Below, one piece after another: positions 48,158 to 59,615 of a DNA stretch of 64,000 nt (position 1 is the first letter of the stretch; each line of letters opens with the position of its first letter). The position numbers were made by a program, and so were the translations under genes. Origin of the DNA: Holothuria scabra (taxonomy: Eukaryota; Echinodermata; Holothuroidea; Aspidochirotida; Holothuriidae); the NCBI GenBank assembly GCA_037179385.1, contig CM074195.1:13181887-13245886 (forward strand). The letters run 5' to 3'. A model generated the notes under the pieces. The model had not been told where the DNA came from and did not search any database. It saw only the letters and a program-made list of their open reading frames with translations.

Positions 48158-49005
48158 TACGGAAGCTTAAAAGTGCCACAAGATCACGATATCTTTATGG
48201 CTAGTAAGCTAACATTTTTCAGAAAAATGTCAAGATGACAACATAATATCTCGTCAAAAAGCAGAAAAATGATGATATGAGAACTAATTACATTTCGTCA
48301 TTTCAACAATTTTCTGCAAAATGTTAAATTTCTCACATCTTTCCAAGTGTACAAAGCAACAATTTTCTGAAAAATGATGAAATGACAGCTTATCATATCT
48401 CATTTTTTTAACAATTTTCTGCAAAATGTTTAATTTCGCACATCCTTCCAAGTGTGCAAAGCAACAGTTTTCTGAAAAATGATAAAATGACAACTTTTCA
48501 TATCTCGTCATTTCAACAATTTTCTGCAAAATGTTAAATTTTTCACATCCTTCCAAGTGTGCAAAGCAACAATTTTCTGAAAAATGATGAAATGACAACT
48601 TATCATATCTCATTTTTTCAACAATTTTCTGCAAAATGTTGAATTTCTCACATCTTTCCAAGTGTGCAAAGCAACAATTTTCTGAAAAATGATAAAATGA
48701 CAACTTTTCATATTTCGTCATTTCAACAATTTTCTGCAAAATGTTAAATTTCTCACATCCTTTCAAGTGTGCAAAGCAACAATTTTCTGAAAAATGATGA
48801 AATGACAACTTTTCATATCTCGTCATTTCATCAATTTTCTGCAAAATGATTGAATGAAAACTTAGCAATATTTTTCCTTCCAATCAATTTTCTACGGTGG
48901 TTCTGAGAGGACATCGCATTCTTCTCTTCAAACATGGAATATTTTAGTTGATGTTACTCAACGAACTTGCTAAATTGTCATGTTTTAAGTTTCGGATTCT
49001 ACTAG
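48158..49005 (+). repeat. Left inverted terminal repeat of the foldback-like element
   Basis: Unique outer part 48158-48298; array of 105-bp units about 48299-48860 (phase anchor AATTTTCTGAAAAATGAT at 48361, then 48466, 48571, 48676 and 48781); unique inner part with TTTTCTACGGTGGTT (about 48888), TTCTCTTCAAA and TTGTCATGTTTTAAGTTTCGGATT (48977-49000), all found in inverted order at the right arm. Homology fades at about 49005. Confidence 0.85.
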
Positions 49006-51906
49006 AAGCCTAGGACATTTCTAGAGGGGTAGTTTATGACAATATCTAAACAAAGCACTAGAGCCGGGCTTATAGATAGTTTACACAGTATCGGACCTTT
49101 CGTTTTATACTCATGCATGGCGGGATACCATCCTGGGCGAGGGTGGCAAGGGAAGGGGGAAAAGGGAGGGGTAACATTTACGTAAGGTAGATGATGTGCA
49201 AAATGGTGCTATTATTGGCAAAGCTTTGAACTGATAATATGTTTGGAAATTGCCATTTTTAGTGGTTTTTCCTAATTATTGACTCGACATTAGACAAGAG
49301 GAGGGGTTGATGTCCCTACTCTTTAAGAAATGTTTGTCTATGTAAAGTGGGTTAGATGCAAGATGGTGTTACTTTTGGTAAGCTAAGCCAAGCGTTGAAT
49401 CCATTATATCTTTCACATTATTCAAAGATGTTTTCTATTTTTAATCTGGTGTAATTAAAGGGGTCCATGTCGTCTATGGGGAGGGATGAGCCCTTTACTC
49501 TTTGAAAATTTTTTGTAACTGTTATGTTTTAGGACCAACTGACGACATTAAGCATTTAATAAATTTCTTCATCCTTCATACAAAATACTTTATCTTTAAT
49601 TGTAAAATAAACAACAGGGTTCCAAATGCACTTTCTTTTTACAGTTATTTTCAGTCTTGTGTGGAAGAAGAGCATTTTTATTTTAAAGAAAGTGGATAAT
49701 GAAGTACGTTCGTTGAAACTGAATGAGTTTTTTTCAATCACAAGACCCCTTTCCATTGTTAAATATGATTCTCTATTTTCAATATTTTTTTTTCTCTAAT
49801 TTAGTGAGAAATGAAAGGTATTTATTGTTTATGTATGCTCTATTGATAGCGTTTTTTAACAATTTCAATTATTTGCCAATCCATCCTTACTTCTATTGCA
49901 TTTTCACCAAAGGAAATAAGATCTTAGTTCTTTTGTTGCAAGGAAGTGTTTTCAAGCTGAAATGTTGTTTTCACGTAACTTCACTGTGTAAATTGAACAC
50001 GCAAAGATGAACTGAAATAAAGAATGGAGAAGAAAAAAAAGGAGGGGGGGGGGGAACCGATGCTTCTTTGGTAAAGCTTTGAACTGAATATATGTTTGGA
50101 AATTCTACTTATTTACTGTAGCGTAGTGACATGACACCCCTGTAAAATGCTGGTATGCGGTGCATTCCTCTCCCCCTTTTGGTACTCCACTGGGAATTCC
50201 ACCATCGCTTGGTGTGTAGCCGTAGCGAAGGCCTTGGAAGAAAATTTTGGATACCTCCCAGGTGGGGAAATGGCATATCCTTTACCTTGTACATCAAAAC
50301 GTTGCATCTAAACATTCTCTTCATTAAAATGATATGCTTTAAGATCAAATTTAGATTTAGAAACGAAAGGGTACATTTGATTCAAATTAAAAATTACTTT
50401 ATATGCAAACTGAATCAAGCATATAATTAAAGGTAATTATAGGTTATTTTATAAAAGCATGCTGTGGCGCGGTATAAGAATCAATATTTAATATCTTCAG
50501 CCTGCGTATGTGCTTTAGGTTTATTCAACCTGTGTATCATGCAGAGGGAAGAGGATTCGTTCATTTGTCAGGAGAAGTAAGCCAGGTGAAAAGCATCTAC
50601 TGTTCCATGAAGAGAAAAATTTTGGGCACAACCCTTAAATGTGATTTCACATGTTCTAAGGACATCAAAATCATAACTTGGGCAGTGAAATTTTCAGCAT
50701 TTCAGTATTTTTTCTCATGTACGCAAACTTTCATCAACGGTTTCGAAATGTCAAGGGCAACTGTCCCTTAACCCTATACCCCCCTCCCTCTTCCCTCCGA
50801 AATTCCGTCCACTTTTTTCTTGCCTATCTTTCTTTCTTTCATTTCTTTTTATTTTCGATCCTCTCATTTGAGGGTCTGACACACGAAATCCACAAGGCTA
50901 CACCACAGCCTTAAAAAGAGTACCATGAGTGTGTCTAGGGCGAGATACAGGATGTCTGATTGGGAAAGTTTTAATGCAAGCCCCTTTATACGATTTTGAG
51001 GCTCTATGCTCCTTAAATTCATACAAAGATTACCAGCACTAAATAAGAAAGTAACGTCTGTAAACAATGGCACAAGGGCCGGTTGAGGCCTCACTCTGAG
51101 TGCAAACCGCACCTGATGCGTGCAGAAAACAGTGCATTCAAGTTTAAAGGATTTTTCATACATGAAGTAATTCTTGATGGACGTACGTATCACCACTTAG
51201 GTTCCCTGATGTGACCTCGGTGAGAATCAGTGGCGCCTCAAGGGGAGCGGGCCATTCCCCCATTGATAAATAATAATACAATAAGAAGAGCGAAGAGGGG
51301 AGAAAGAGGGAAGGAGAAAAGGGGGAAAAAAGAGGAAACTGTTAATAACAGTTTCTATCACAAATTCGTCCCGCACTATCAAAAATTATCGTAAATGCTA
51401 TAAAGTATCAAAATTTCCGTACACCCCACGCGTTTTAATATTAAATCCTACTTTTTCTTAGATAATGCTAGGAAGAGTTTTATAGAAGTACTCAATAGTC
51501 GAGAAGAAATACAAGTCTCCTCAGTCTAGCTTGCCACAAAGTGATGGTATTCAGGCTAGTTTTATGAATACGACAAATCGTCAATTTCAAAATAATTAAA
51601 GACCCCATTTCGTCTCAAGTCAGCAAGCTAGGCGCTTGCCAGTTTTATTGAAGGTATGTTAGGTACTTTTTAAACAGAGTTTAGACATTTAAATGAGCGT
51701 CCAGTTCTTGCAGTAGGTACGCCAGAGATCATGCTTCAGTTTCTATTGAACTGAGATCTTTACATGCCTCACTATACCCTATATACCGGAAATGTCCCAC
51801 AAAAAGTGTGATTTAGATATGACTTCATTGTTTTAAATTGTTGTCATTAAACATTTTTTATATTTTCTCTTGGTCGACCTAACGGGGGAGACTATTAGTA
51901 AATCCT

Positions 51907-51957
51907 ATGAATCCAGAGGGGCTGGGGCGGTCTTCTCCCCCGCCCCTCTGGATTCGC
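51907..51957. repeat. Hairpin of two GGCGAATCCAGAGGGG-type ends
   Basis: GAATCCAGAGGGGCTGGGGC (51908) and its inverted counterpart GCCCCTCTGGATTC (51941-51954) lie almost back to back. The outer right end reads CAACGGCGAATCCAGAGG on the minus strand, like a terminus of the GGCGGATCCAGG hAT group. Probably two abutting or collapsed MITE ends. Confidence 0.55.
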
Positions 51958-52950
51958 CGTTGGTTCACAATAGCGACAGTGAAATAAAATCCCCTGGTTC
52001 TCGGAAAGTATTCCGATATGACTCCCTGCCCCTGACCTGCAACCCTAGTTACTCGGATAAGCCCTGGACTCCCGTCAAAGGGACGGCGTTGCAATCTGGC
52101 GGTTCCTTTCGCGTACTCAATACAAAGGGGAAAAAGACTGGGGAACGTATCCCAGAACACCCTAGTGAAATTTGGATATCATAAAGACTAATGAACGAAC
52201 ACACCTTTTACAGATAGATTTAGACAAAAGGATCTGCAGCCGATTGACCAGCCTGGTAGCAGCGGCGTATCTGGGGTCACATCATCGGGGGGTCGGGCAA
52301 AAGAGTATATTTCCCGGTGAAAACTTTACCAACCCGGTTTGCAAAGACTCGACATCTTGTTGAGAGGCCGAGGGTTATTCAGGTTATAAGGAAGCTACGT
52401 GAAGCTAGGCTGCGTACGTAATGCATCAACATATAACTTTTAAGACTGACATACCCGTACAACACAAAATTTACACTTTGTTAGCCTAGTAAATTTAAAC
52501 GATAACAACACTTCACTTCAAAAACTCTCATATCAACTGCAAACCTTCCAATGTGCCTACGCTACTTCCTTGGTCAGTCTAAATGAAGGTGAGGAGTTGA
52601 TGTAGCCAAAACATGAAAGAGAAAGATGTTGAGAATATCCTTTAGATGTAAACATGAAGTGGTTTCTTATTTAACTGTTCGCACTCCATGCTTTGCTGCC
52701 ACCTCATCCACCTCTGCTTGCATTAGCCTATAGGCCTACTGCTTTATGGCACACTCCATGAAAAAAAGTAAAAATTTACTGTAAGAACCACTCAAAAATT
52801 TCTCAGGAAATTCCGAATAACTGCGTGTTTCCATGGTGTCTCTCTTCGTCAGGTACACTATAGAGTGGCTGGGCAAAATTCAATTTCACCATGAGTTGAA
52901 AGGTTAAGGGCAGTATGAAAGTTGAAATTATATGATAGTAAAAGAATTCC

Positions 52951-53440
52951 TTACAAAAGTATATATCTGTTTGCCATGCGACTAACCCCGTCAATTACAT
53001 TGTCGAAGTCCATCCTTTCTGTCATTTCTCTTTCAATGGAAAGTAATGTTAAACTGGCTAGCCTTTCCTCCCTCATTGGTGACCTGGGGTAGTTTTTAAT
53101 AATCATGAGTTTGCTAAACGACCGCTCCAAACAGGCTGATGACACGGCTATGATTCTAAAGGTCCGATAAAGTACTATCAAGTTAGGGTATGCATTGTGT
53201 AAGTCACACCGATTCAATGTATCTTGTAGGGTCTTTATTACCACACCCCCTGATGTAAGTTCATTGTACAAGATGCAAAATTGTTCGAATTCAGTTGCAG
53301 CCTTTTCGACATCAACAACAGTTGTGTATGGAAAAATTATATCACGAAACGCTGATGTCTGTCCAAAATATGTGGAGCTGGGTATCAATGTTGAAAAGTT
53401 TTTTAAAACAGTGTGGAAATCGTCAAACCTTAGTTTTTAA
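52951..53440 (-). pseudogene. hAT transposase C-terminal fragment (ZMYM1-like dimerisation region)
   Basis: The minus strand is open from about 53440 (KLRFDDFHTVLKNF) to a stop at 52951. The block YPNLIVLYRTFRIIAVSSAC followed by ERSFSKLMIIKNYPRSPMRE, ERLASLTLLSIERE and then FDNVIDGV matches the conserved end of hAT transposases, in which the S..CERSFS segment belongs to the dimerisation domain. The catalytic DDE region, the N-terminal zinc finger and a start codon are missing or unrecognisable, and the sequence upstream is out of frame and repeat-filled. In related domesticated proteins (ZMYM1-type) the same block is present, but here nothing suggests a host gene. Confidence 0.85.
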
Positions 53441-53620
53441 AACCACGCTCTAACTTCTGAGTGTCTTTTAGTATTGGAACCCTTAAGTCTCTAAACCTAA
53501 TTGCGCGCCTCCTCCCCCCCCCCCCATTTTCAAACGATATAGTGAATTCCTGGAAAACGAGATTGCCCGTATCCACCCTGGGAATAAAATATAGGCTGGC
53601 TGCTCTCATGTAGGTTAGTA

Positions 53621-53720
53621 CAGTGATTCTCAACCTGGGGTCCGCGAAGAACAAAGGGGTCCGTGGGGGTCGGCGGAAAAAATAGGGTACTTAGAAAATT
53701 TAGGGGTCCGCAAAACCTAA
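53621..53720 (+). repeat. End of a second hAT type (CAGTGATTCTCAACC)
   Basis: CAGTGATTCTCAACCTGGGG at 53621, followed by TCCGCGAAG, GGGGTCCG and AGGGGTCCGC. This is the typical terminus of Charlie/Buster-like hAT elements (consensus near CAGTGGTTCTCAACC). The matching other end was not found, so this is a solo or truncated copy inside the nested hAT. Confidence 0.7.
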
Positions 53721-54769
53721 AGAGCTTTGAAAATACAAATCGTAGGCGTAATTTAGAAAAAAAAAATTATAAATCATACAGCAACCAGCATTCCCAAACT
53801 TGTAAGGCTCGAGGTACAAAAAGTTACCTAGTTATCAGCAGGTGAAGTCCCCTAAGATACAAAGCTAGCAATCTGTAACAACAGAGCAGATGAAAACAAG
53901 TTATTCTACTATGGACCAATCTTATTCGAGTTTTGAACCTCGTAGCTTTAAAACAAATTTATTGGGTTGTTTCTGTTTTAACGTTGACAGGTTGATCCGA
54001 CCTAGATGAGTATAACACTGTTCTAACTACACTACGATAATGAACAAGTTATGGGAATTGGACAGAGAGATCTTGTCATAAAAATAAGTTTAACCGGACT
54101 TTCATTTAGACCTGTAGATACGGTTCGTTTTCTTTTCAGTTTCAACACCGACAACATACAAAAGCAAAGTAAAAATTTGTTTCTCCATTTCTCATCATTA
54201 TTTTTTGTTTCTTTCGGTGTTTTTTTTTTAATTCTATGTCAGACAAGGACACATAAAAATCCATTTGTTCGAATATAATAACTTAATGACACCAAATTTT
54301 ATATCTGTATGTCTGGCACTTAACTTGATGAGAAAATTGAATTTTCACCAAGAGGCATGCAGTGATAATGTGAAATTGCAACAATTTCTATTTTAAATTC
54401 AATATCAATTTGTATTTCTTATAATTTTATTAAGATAATCTGTGTCCCATAATGCCTAGTAGCGTAGCTAACGGGAAGACAAGAGAGGAGCGCAAGTTGC
54501 ACCGAGCACCACTCTAGGGGATGCCAATTCGAGATTAATTAGATAAATGTTGGACCTACCACTTGCCAGAGCCATGAGGAGTGCCAGTTGGGCGGGGCAT
54601 GACCCCCTCGGAGAAAAGATCCAACTTCGTCGGGGAACCTTCATCCAAACGATTAAAAAAGTACTTCGATAAACTTAAGACTCCTCACCCGTACGATCTT
54701 TTTGATTTTGCTTACAAGAAGATATTCTTCGAAGAAACTCAAAATTCTCAATTTTCCTTATTAAAATCT

Positions 54770-55680
54770 AAAAAATTTTTCAATATAAGCCGCAGGTTTT
54801 CAAACATTCTGAAAAGAGAGTACAACGATTTTCAGTTTTCATCGGACGACAAAATATAAAATCTCAACCAACCTCAGCCTTGATTTTGCCCATATGAACT
54901 TGGATAGATTGATTTTCAAGGTAGGCTTCAATTTTTAAGCTCCCTTCTACAACAAAAAAAAAATTATTCACATTTTATGCCTTAAATTCCTTCAATATCC
55001 TCCAGATTTTCAAATATATGTTAAATAGTTAAAAGGCGGAAACTAAACGTTTTCGGGAAATTTCCTAATATCATCCGAGGGCATGTAATCTCCATGATGA
55101 TATTCAGTAACCTCAACAAAGAACAAGTCGCCTCGGGGACCTATTTCATTTTTAGTATAAGAAGGTGAGATTCGTCACTCAATAAAAACCCCCAAATCTA
55201 TCATAAAATTACCATTTTTCTTCAGTATAAACTTCAGAATTACAAATATTTGTTAAAAATGGCAAAAGATTTTCATTGTATGACGGTGGATAATCCGTAC
55301 AATAAAAACCCAAACCAACTTGAATCACCCCTACCAGCGCGGATCCAAGAGGGGGGGGGGGGGGATTCACGGCCTCAGCCCTCCCTTTTTTGCCACATCA
55401 ACAATAAAACATACGGAAAATTAAAAGTGCAGCTCCCTCACACCCCTATTTTCTCTAAGGTCCCTTTTTTGGAATGTCTGGATCTGAACCTGCCTACATT
55501 CTACTTAATTTTGCTTTCGAAAAGCAGATTAGTTTATTAAAGCGCAAAATTTCACCTCACCAAAAGCCCAATTGTTTTCATTAAAATCCAAAATTTCTTC
55601 AATTTAAGCTCTTAATTTTCAAATCTTTGTTCAAAAAGGTAAAAGTTTTTTGTCAAATTTCCACATTTTCTGAGAGTCTT
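54770..55680 (+). repeat. Diverged direct repeats in the nested element
   Basis: Blocks resembling CTTCAATTTAAGCTC, ATTTTCAAAT, TTTGTTAAAAA and GGCAAAAG recur loosely near 54780, 54985, 55215 and 55600. Spacing is irregular and divergence high. The open frame at 54581-54859 lies partly in this and has no recognisable domain. Confidence 0.35.
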
Positions 55681-56323
55681 TGTAGGCAAGTCTACATTAA
55701 AAATGCTTTAAAAGCCCAAACGAATTTCCCCCCTGCCCCCGGCAGATACGCTACTGCCTGTCAGTTTTTTGAAAGTTGCACAAAACCTTAAGCTGCCAAC
55801 AGTACTGTTTTCGACTTAAGTTTTTTAGTATTCTTAAATTCTGCAAAAGTGTGGTGGGAAGTATACCCTTGCCCCTGTAATACTGCGTATGCCTGGGGAC
55901 TCCAACGCTAATTTCAGATTTGTTGAATTTAGACAAAATAGTATTGTATGCACTGGAAAAAAGGAGAAATAATACTTTGGATATGCTTGGTTTTTCATGA
56001 TGATTCAAAGTGACAACAATATCCTGGATGGTCTACATAGGGAGGGTCCGCCCGGGTGTCAACTATCTATGGGTACATAACTTCGTTCTCAGCTTAGATA
56101 GTGTCAAAAACTGCCTCTCTAAGGGTTTCACCCAGTCTACGGGTTGTTTTGTTGTCCAAAGCCATATGCTCTTTATCTGCCAAATGTTTTCGTGACCAAG
56201 CATTTACAATATTTGGGATACGTGTTGTAAATTCGTTTTAGCCCCCTCCCGCCTCCCTCACTCCACCCGTTGCTCAACAAACTATGAAAACAACATGACG
56301 ACAATTGATCATTTCCAATTGTT

Positions 56324-57263
56324 CTCGAATAATCCGAAACCTAAAACATGACAATAAAGCAACTCAGTTTTGGGGTAATGATGTATAATATCCCTTATTT
56401 GAAGAGAGAAAATGCAATGTCTCCTCAAAACCACCGTAGAAAACTGATGAAAAGATAAGTCACCATTTTATCGTTTTGCATAAAACTGTTGAAATCACAC
56501 GATCTGATACTTAAGTTGTCATTTTTCAGAAAATTGTTGCTTTGCGCACTTGAAAACATGTGAGAAATCAAACATTTTTGCAGAAAATTGTTGAAATGAC
56601 GAGATATGGTAAGTTTTCATTTCGTCATTTTTCAGAAAATTGTTACTTTGCACACTTGGGAAGAAGTGAGAAATTTAACATTTTGCAGAAAATTGTTGCA
56701 ATAACGAAATGTGATAAGTTGTCATTTGGTCATTTTTTAGAAAATTGTTGCTTCGCACACTTGGAAAGATGTGAGAAATTTAACATTATACAGAAAATTG
56801 TTGAAATGACGACAAATCATAAGTTGTCATTTCATCATTTTTCAGAAAATTGTTGCTTTGCACACTTGAAAAGATGTAAGAAATTAAACATTTTGCAGAA
56901 AATTGTTGAAATGACGAGATATGAAAAGTTGTCATTTTATCATTTTTCAGAAAACTGTTGCTTTGCACACTTGGAAGGATGTGCGAAATTAAACATTTTG
57001 CAGAAAATTGTTAAAAAAATGAGATATGATAAGTTGTCATTTCATCATTTTTCAGAAAATTGTTGCTTTGCACACTTGAAAAGATGTAAGAAATTAAACA
57101 TTTTGCAGAAAATTGTTGAAATGACGAAATGTGATAAGTTCTCATTTCATCATTTTTCTGTTTTTTGACGAGATATTATGTTGTCATCTTGCCATTTTTC
57201 TGAAAAATGTTAGCTTACTAGCCAAAAGATATTGTGATCTTGTGGCACTTTTAAGCTTCCGTA
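56324..57263 (-). repeat. Right inverted terminal repeat of the foldback-like element
   Basis: Reverse-complement counterpart of the left arm. Inner unique part 56324-56460 (CCGAAACCTAAAACATGACA, AACCACCGTAGAAAA); array of about six 105-bp units 56524-57160 (GAAAATTGTTGCTTTGCACA or a close variant recurring every 105 bp); outer part 57165-57263. About 90 bp longer than the left arm, mostly because of an extra unit. Confidence 0.85.
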
Positions 57264-57269
57264 TGATAC

Positions 57270-58900
57270 TGTTCAACGATAGTGGACGCAATGGCGCCGT
57301 GTTACGTATACCAATTTGGAAGCAGCGATTGATTCTCCAGGCTTATCACTTCAGTGTGAAAAGGCCGAACCACATTCCATCGCGTTTTCTGGAAATTTAT
57401 CCGCAATACTCCTTCATGAAGCTTACTCGTTAAATCAGCCTTGTAAGTGTAGTATTTGCTTTTCTGAAGTTGATTTTTGTTTAAAGACGGCCACAGATTG
57501 CACTTACTGCTATTGTTAAAGGGTAGAGCATGGATATCTGTACGAACTAAGTTACGGTACGCGCAGGGAAATGAGTTGTGGGCCATAACAGGCTTCACAA
57601 AAGAAATTGTCAGTCGGCCAGTAAATGCCAATATTGTAGTGCGGCGCACTACAATAATTACAAGGAAGCATGTTATATACGACGCATGCAATGCGTCTGG
57701 TACCCGTACCTAAGTGTACGTACATGATGTACGTACACCATGTACGTGTACATCGCATGCATCTATCGATCTAGGTCCTAGCTGCTGTACGTACGTATTG
57801 CGATCGAATTAAAAACGAAGGAACGGATTTTAGGCCGAAAATTGTGTTTTGACAACTGAATTACAGTCAGGCCTGAGTTACAAAGTTTAAACTTTTTGAC
57901 TGGGGCCAAACAGAGAGGTATATTTCATTTTTTTCTAAGAAGCTTGATTCTTGACTTGAGGTCATTTTCAACTTTTTATTGCAATGCATTAGGCCTACAC
58001 TGTTTAGGACCTCCTTCAACTTTTTAGTTGCAACTTGCAATTTATCGCAAAGTTAGTCTCCATTATCGCATCAAGTGATGTTACTGTAGTTTGTACATGT
58101 AGAGCACAGTCACAGTTCGTACCAGTATGTATATTAATGTCAATGTCAGTCGTGTATAAGTTAGGCCTAGCCTAAGTCGTTAACTGTTGTTGAAGTTTAG
58201 GCCAATGCCGCGATCAACTTCCATTTAGCTCTTGAAGTGGTGCATTTGCACCACAGTGATCTAATAGCTTTACAAGCGTAGTCCTAATTAGTCTGTAAGT
58301 TCGACATTTTACTCAAAATGGAACTGTTCAAAGAACAGGTAGGCCTAGGCTAGGCCTGTAATGGACAATGTATTCAACAAAGTTCACACTTGAAATCACT
58401 CCATGACTAACAGTTAAATTGTTTGCGCACCTAACCTTGGGGCCTAATTTAGTTGAAGATTTGGAGTTCATGTAAATCCATTGAAATTTAATGGGTCATT
58501 CCATTCCAAATCATTTGGAAAAAGTTGTTGCTCAAGAAATCATCTCAAATTATTTGCAAAAATTCTTTCTGTGGAGCTCTGTAAATGCAGAAATTTTTAG
58601 CCACTTTGATTGAATTTGTGTTGATTTTATGTAGATGATGATGATGATGGATAAACCTGTTCCAGAAAAAATGTTCCACACTTGTTTTCTTTTACTTTGA
58701 AAATGTGCGATTTTGCGTGACAGCCAAACTCTGGAGGCCAATAACTTGAGAACAGAAATGCCTACGCCCTAGGCTAGATCTCTGAAACTTTGTGTTTTGT
58801 GAGCTTAGAACTAGGCTGGGGCCTAGGCCGAGTCTATTGTCTTGTATTCTAGAAATAATAAGATATTTACCACAATGTCAAGGGTATTGGATTTGGAGCT
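57270..58900. other. Non-coding DNA right of the foldback-like element
   Basis: Contains a run rich in GTAC/CATG alternations at about 57709-57790 (GTACGTAC repeated several times). No gene was recognised. Confidence 0.5.
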
Positions 58901-58929
58901 TTCGGAAATGCTCCATGTGTTGCATCGCA

Positions 58930-59260
58930 GTGGTAAGCCCACTGGGGCTGAGAAGGATCAGGGGTGGGGGCATTGCTGAAGGTTTACAAGTTTCTTTCTG
59001 AAAGGAATCCCCTTTTGACTTGTAGTTATTTAAGGGTTCAAAGTAATTCTCAAGTGCGTGGGCAATGTAAAAAGCTGGAAAAGCCTTTTGCAAGGCTTGA
59101 CATTAGGAAGTTTAGTTTTTCCCATGTACTGTAGAGTTGTCAACAAGTGGAATTGTCTGCCAGATTGGGTCATTACCTGTAACTCCCTGTCAGTTCACTG
59201 CCTTAAGGTTAACATTAACAAGTTTTTCCATGACTGCAGTTATGTGGTAGAATGTCATTC
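58930..59260 (+). pseudogene. LINE reverse-transcriptase C-terminal fragment, frameshifted
   Basis: In one frame VRGQCKKLEKPFARLDIRKF then SFSH (59051-59125); in another RVVNKWNCLPDWVITCNSL followed by KVNINKFF (about 59133-59230). Together they match the common CR1-like tail with RGH..KL, DIRK..FS.RVVN.WN.LP and a final K..D.. segment. At least one frameshift and, upstream, stop codons and remnants (LRRIRGGGIAEG) show that this copy is dead. Confidence 0.75.
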
Positions 59261-59615
59261 TTTGTTGCTGTTGTCAAGCTTTGGTAGTTTGACTTTTGAT
59301 TAGGGCTTGGACTTCAGGGCATCTTATGGGGCCTTGGCCCTCCTTTGCCCTTCAACCTGTTATGTTGTGTTAAGTTAATTGGCATTTTCTTCCAGAACAA
59401 ACATTGGAAGTCCTTGAATAATTGCTTACATATTGGGCATATACCATGCAACAGTTACACAAAATTTCAGGCCTTTGTGGGAATATCCCTCTTGAAAATG
59501 ATGTATTTATTATCAAACTTGTGAATTTATTTTACAAAAATGTGAAAATTACATATTTTGTTCATTTTGAAAAGCTGTAAACAACTTCACAACACAACAC
59601 TGGAAGGGTGTCAAC

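Larger units (their letters stand above)
52260..55756 (-). mobile_element. Decayed hAT transposon (3.5 kb) nested in the foldback-like element
   Basis: Left end CAGCGGCGTATCTGGGG at 52260. Right end on the minus strand from 55756 is CAGTAGCGTATCTGCCGGGG. Flanks CCTGGTAG (52252-52259) and CCTGTCAG (55757-55764) agree at 6 of 8 bases. The interior carries the C-terminal transposase fragment at 52951-53440 on the minus strand, pointing toward the left end as expected. Other insertions or related ends lie inside (53621, about 54460, about 55333), so the exact pairing of ends is inferred. Confidence 0.6.
48158..57263. mobile_element. Large foldback-like DNA element with tandem-array inverted terminal repeats (9.1 kb)
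   Basis: Both ends begin TACGGAAGCTTAAAAGTGCC: on the plus strand at 48158 and on the minus strand from 57263. Each is directly bordered by TGATAC (48152-48157 and 57264-57269), an exact 6-bp target duplication. The inverted arms run about 48158-49005 and 56324-57263 and each contains an array of 105-bp units. Between the arms (about 7.3 kb) no transposase belonging to the element was recognised. A decayed hAT transposon (52260-55756) appears inserted within it, which leaves an original length of about 5.6 kb. Tandem-repeat-filled inverted ends recall Foldback/TU-type elements. A 6-bp duplication occurs in some superfamilies such as Polinton, IS3EU and Dada. The class remains open. Confidence 0.82.

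Noticed and set aside
48299..48860. CRISPR-like regular array
   Set aside because: Repeats and would-be spacers are equally conserved and the genome is an intron-bearing eukaryote. It is a simple 105-bp tandem array.
48284..48883. Open frame of about 200 residues with Cys/His repeats (and its mirror at 56560-57168)
   Set aside because: The frame is open only because the tandem period (105 bp) is a multiple of three. It lies in transposon inverted repeats and shows no sign of coding constraint.
54581..54859. 92-codon frame with Lys/Phe-rich composition
   Set aside because: It lies in AT-rich degenerate repeats inside a decayed hAT, and no motif was recognised.
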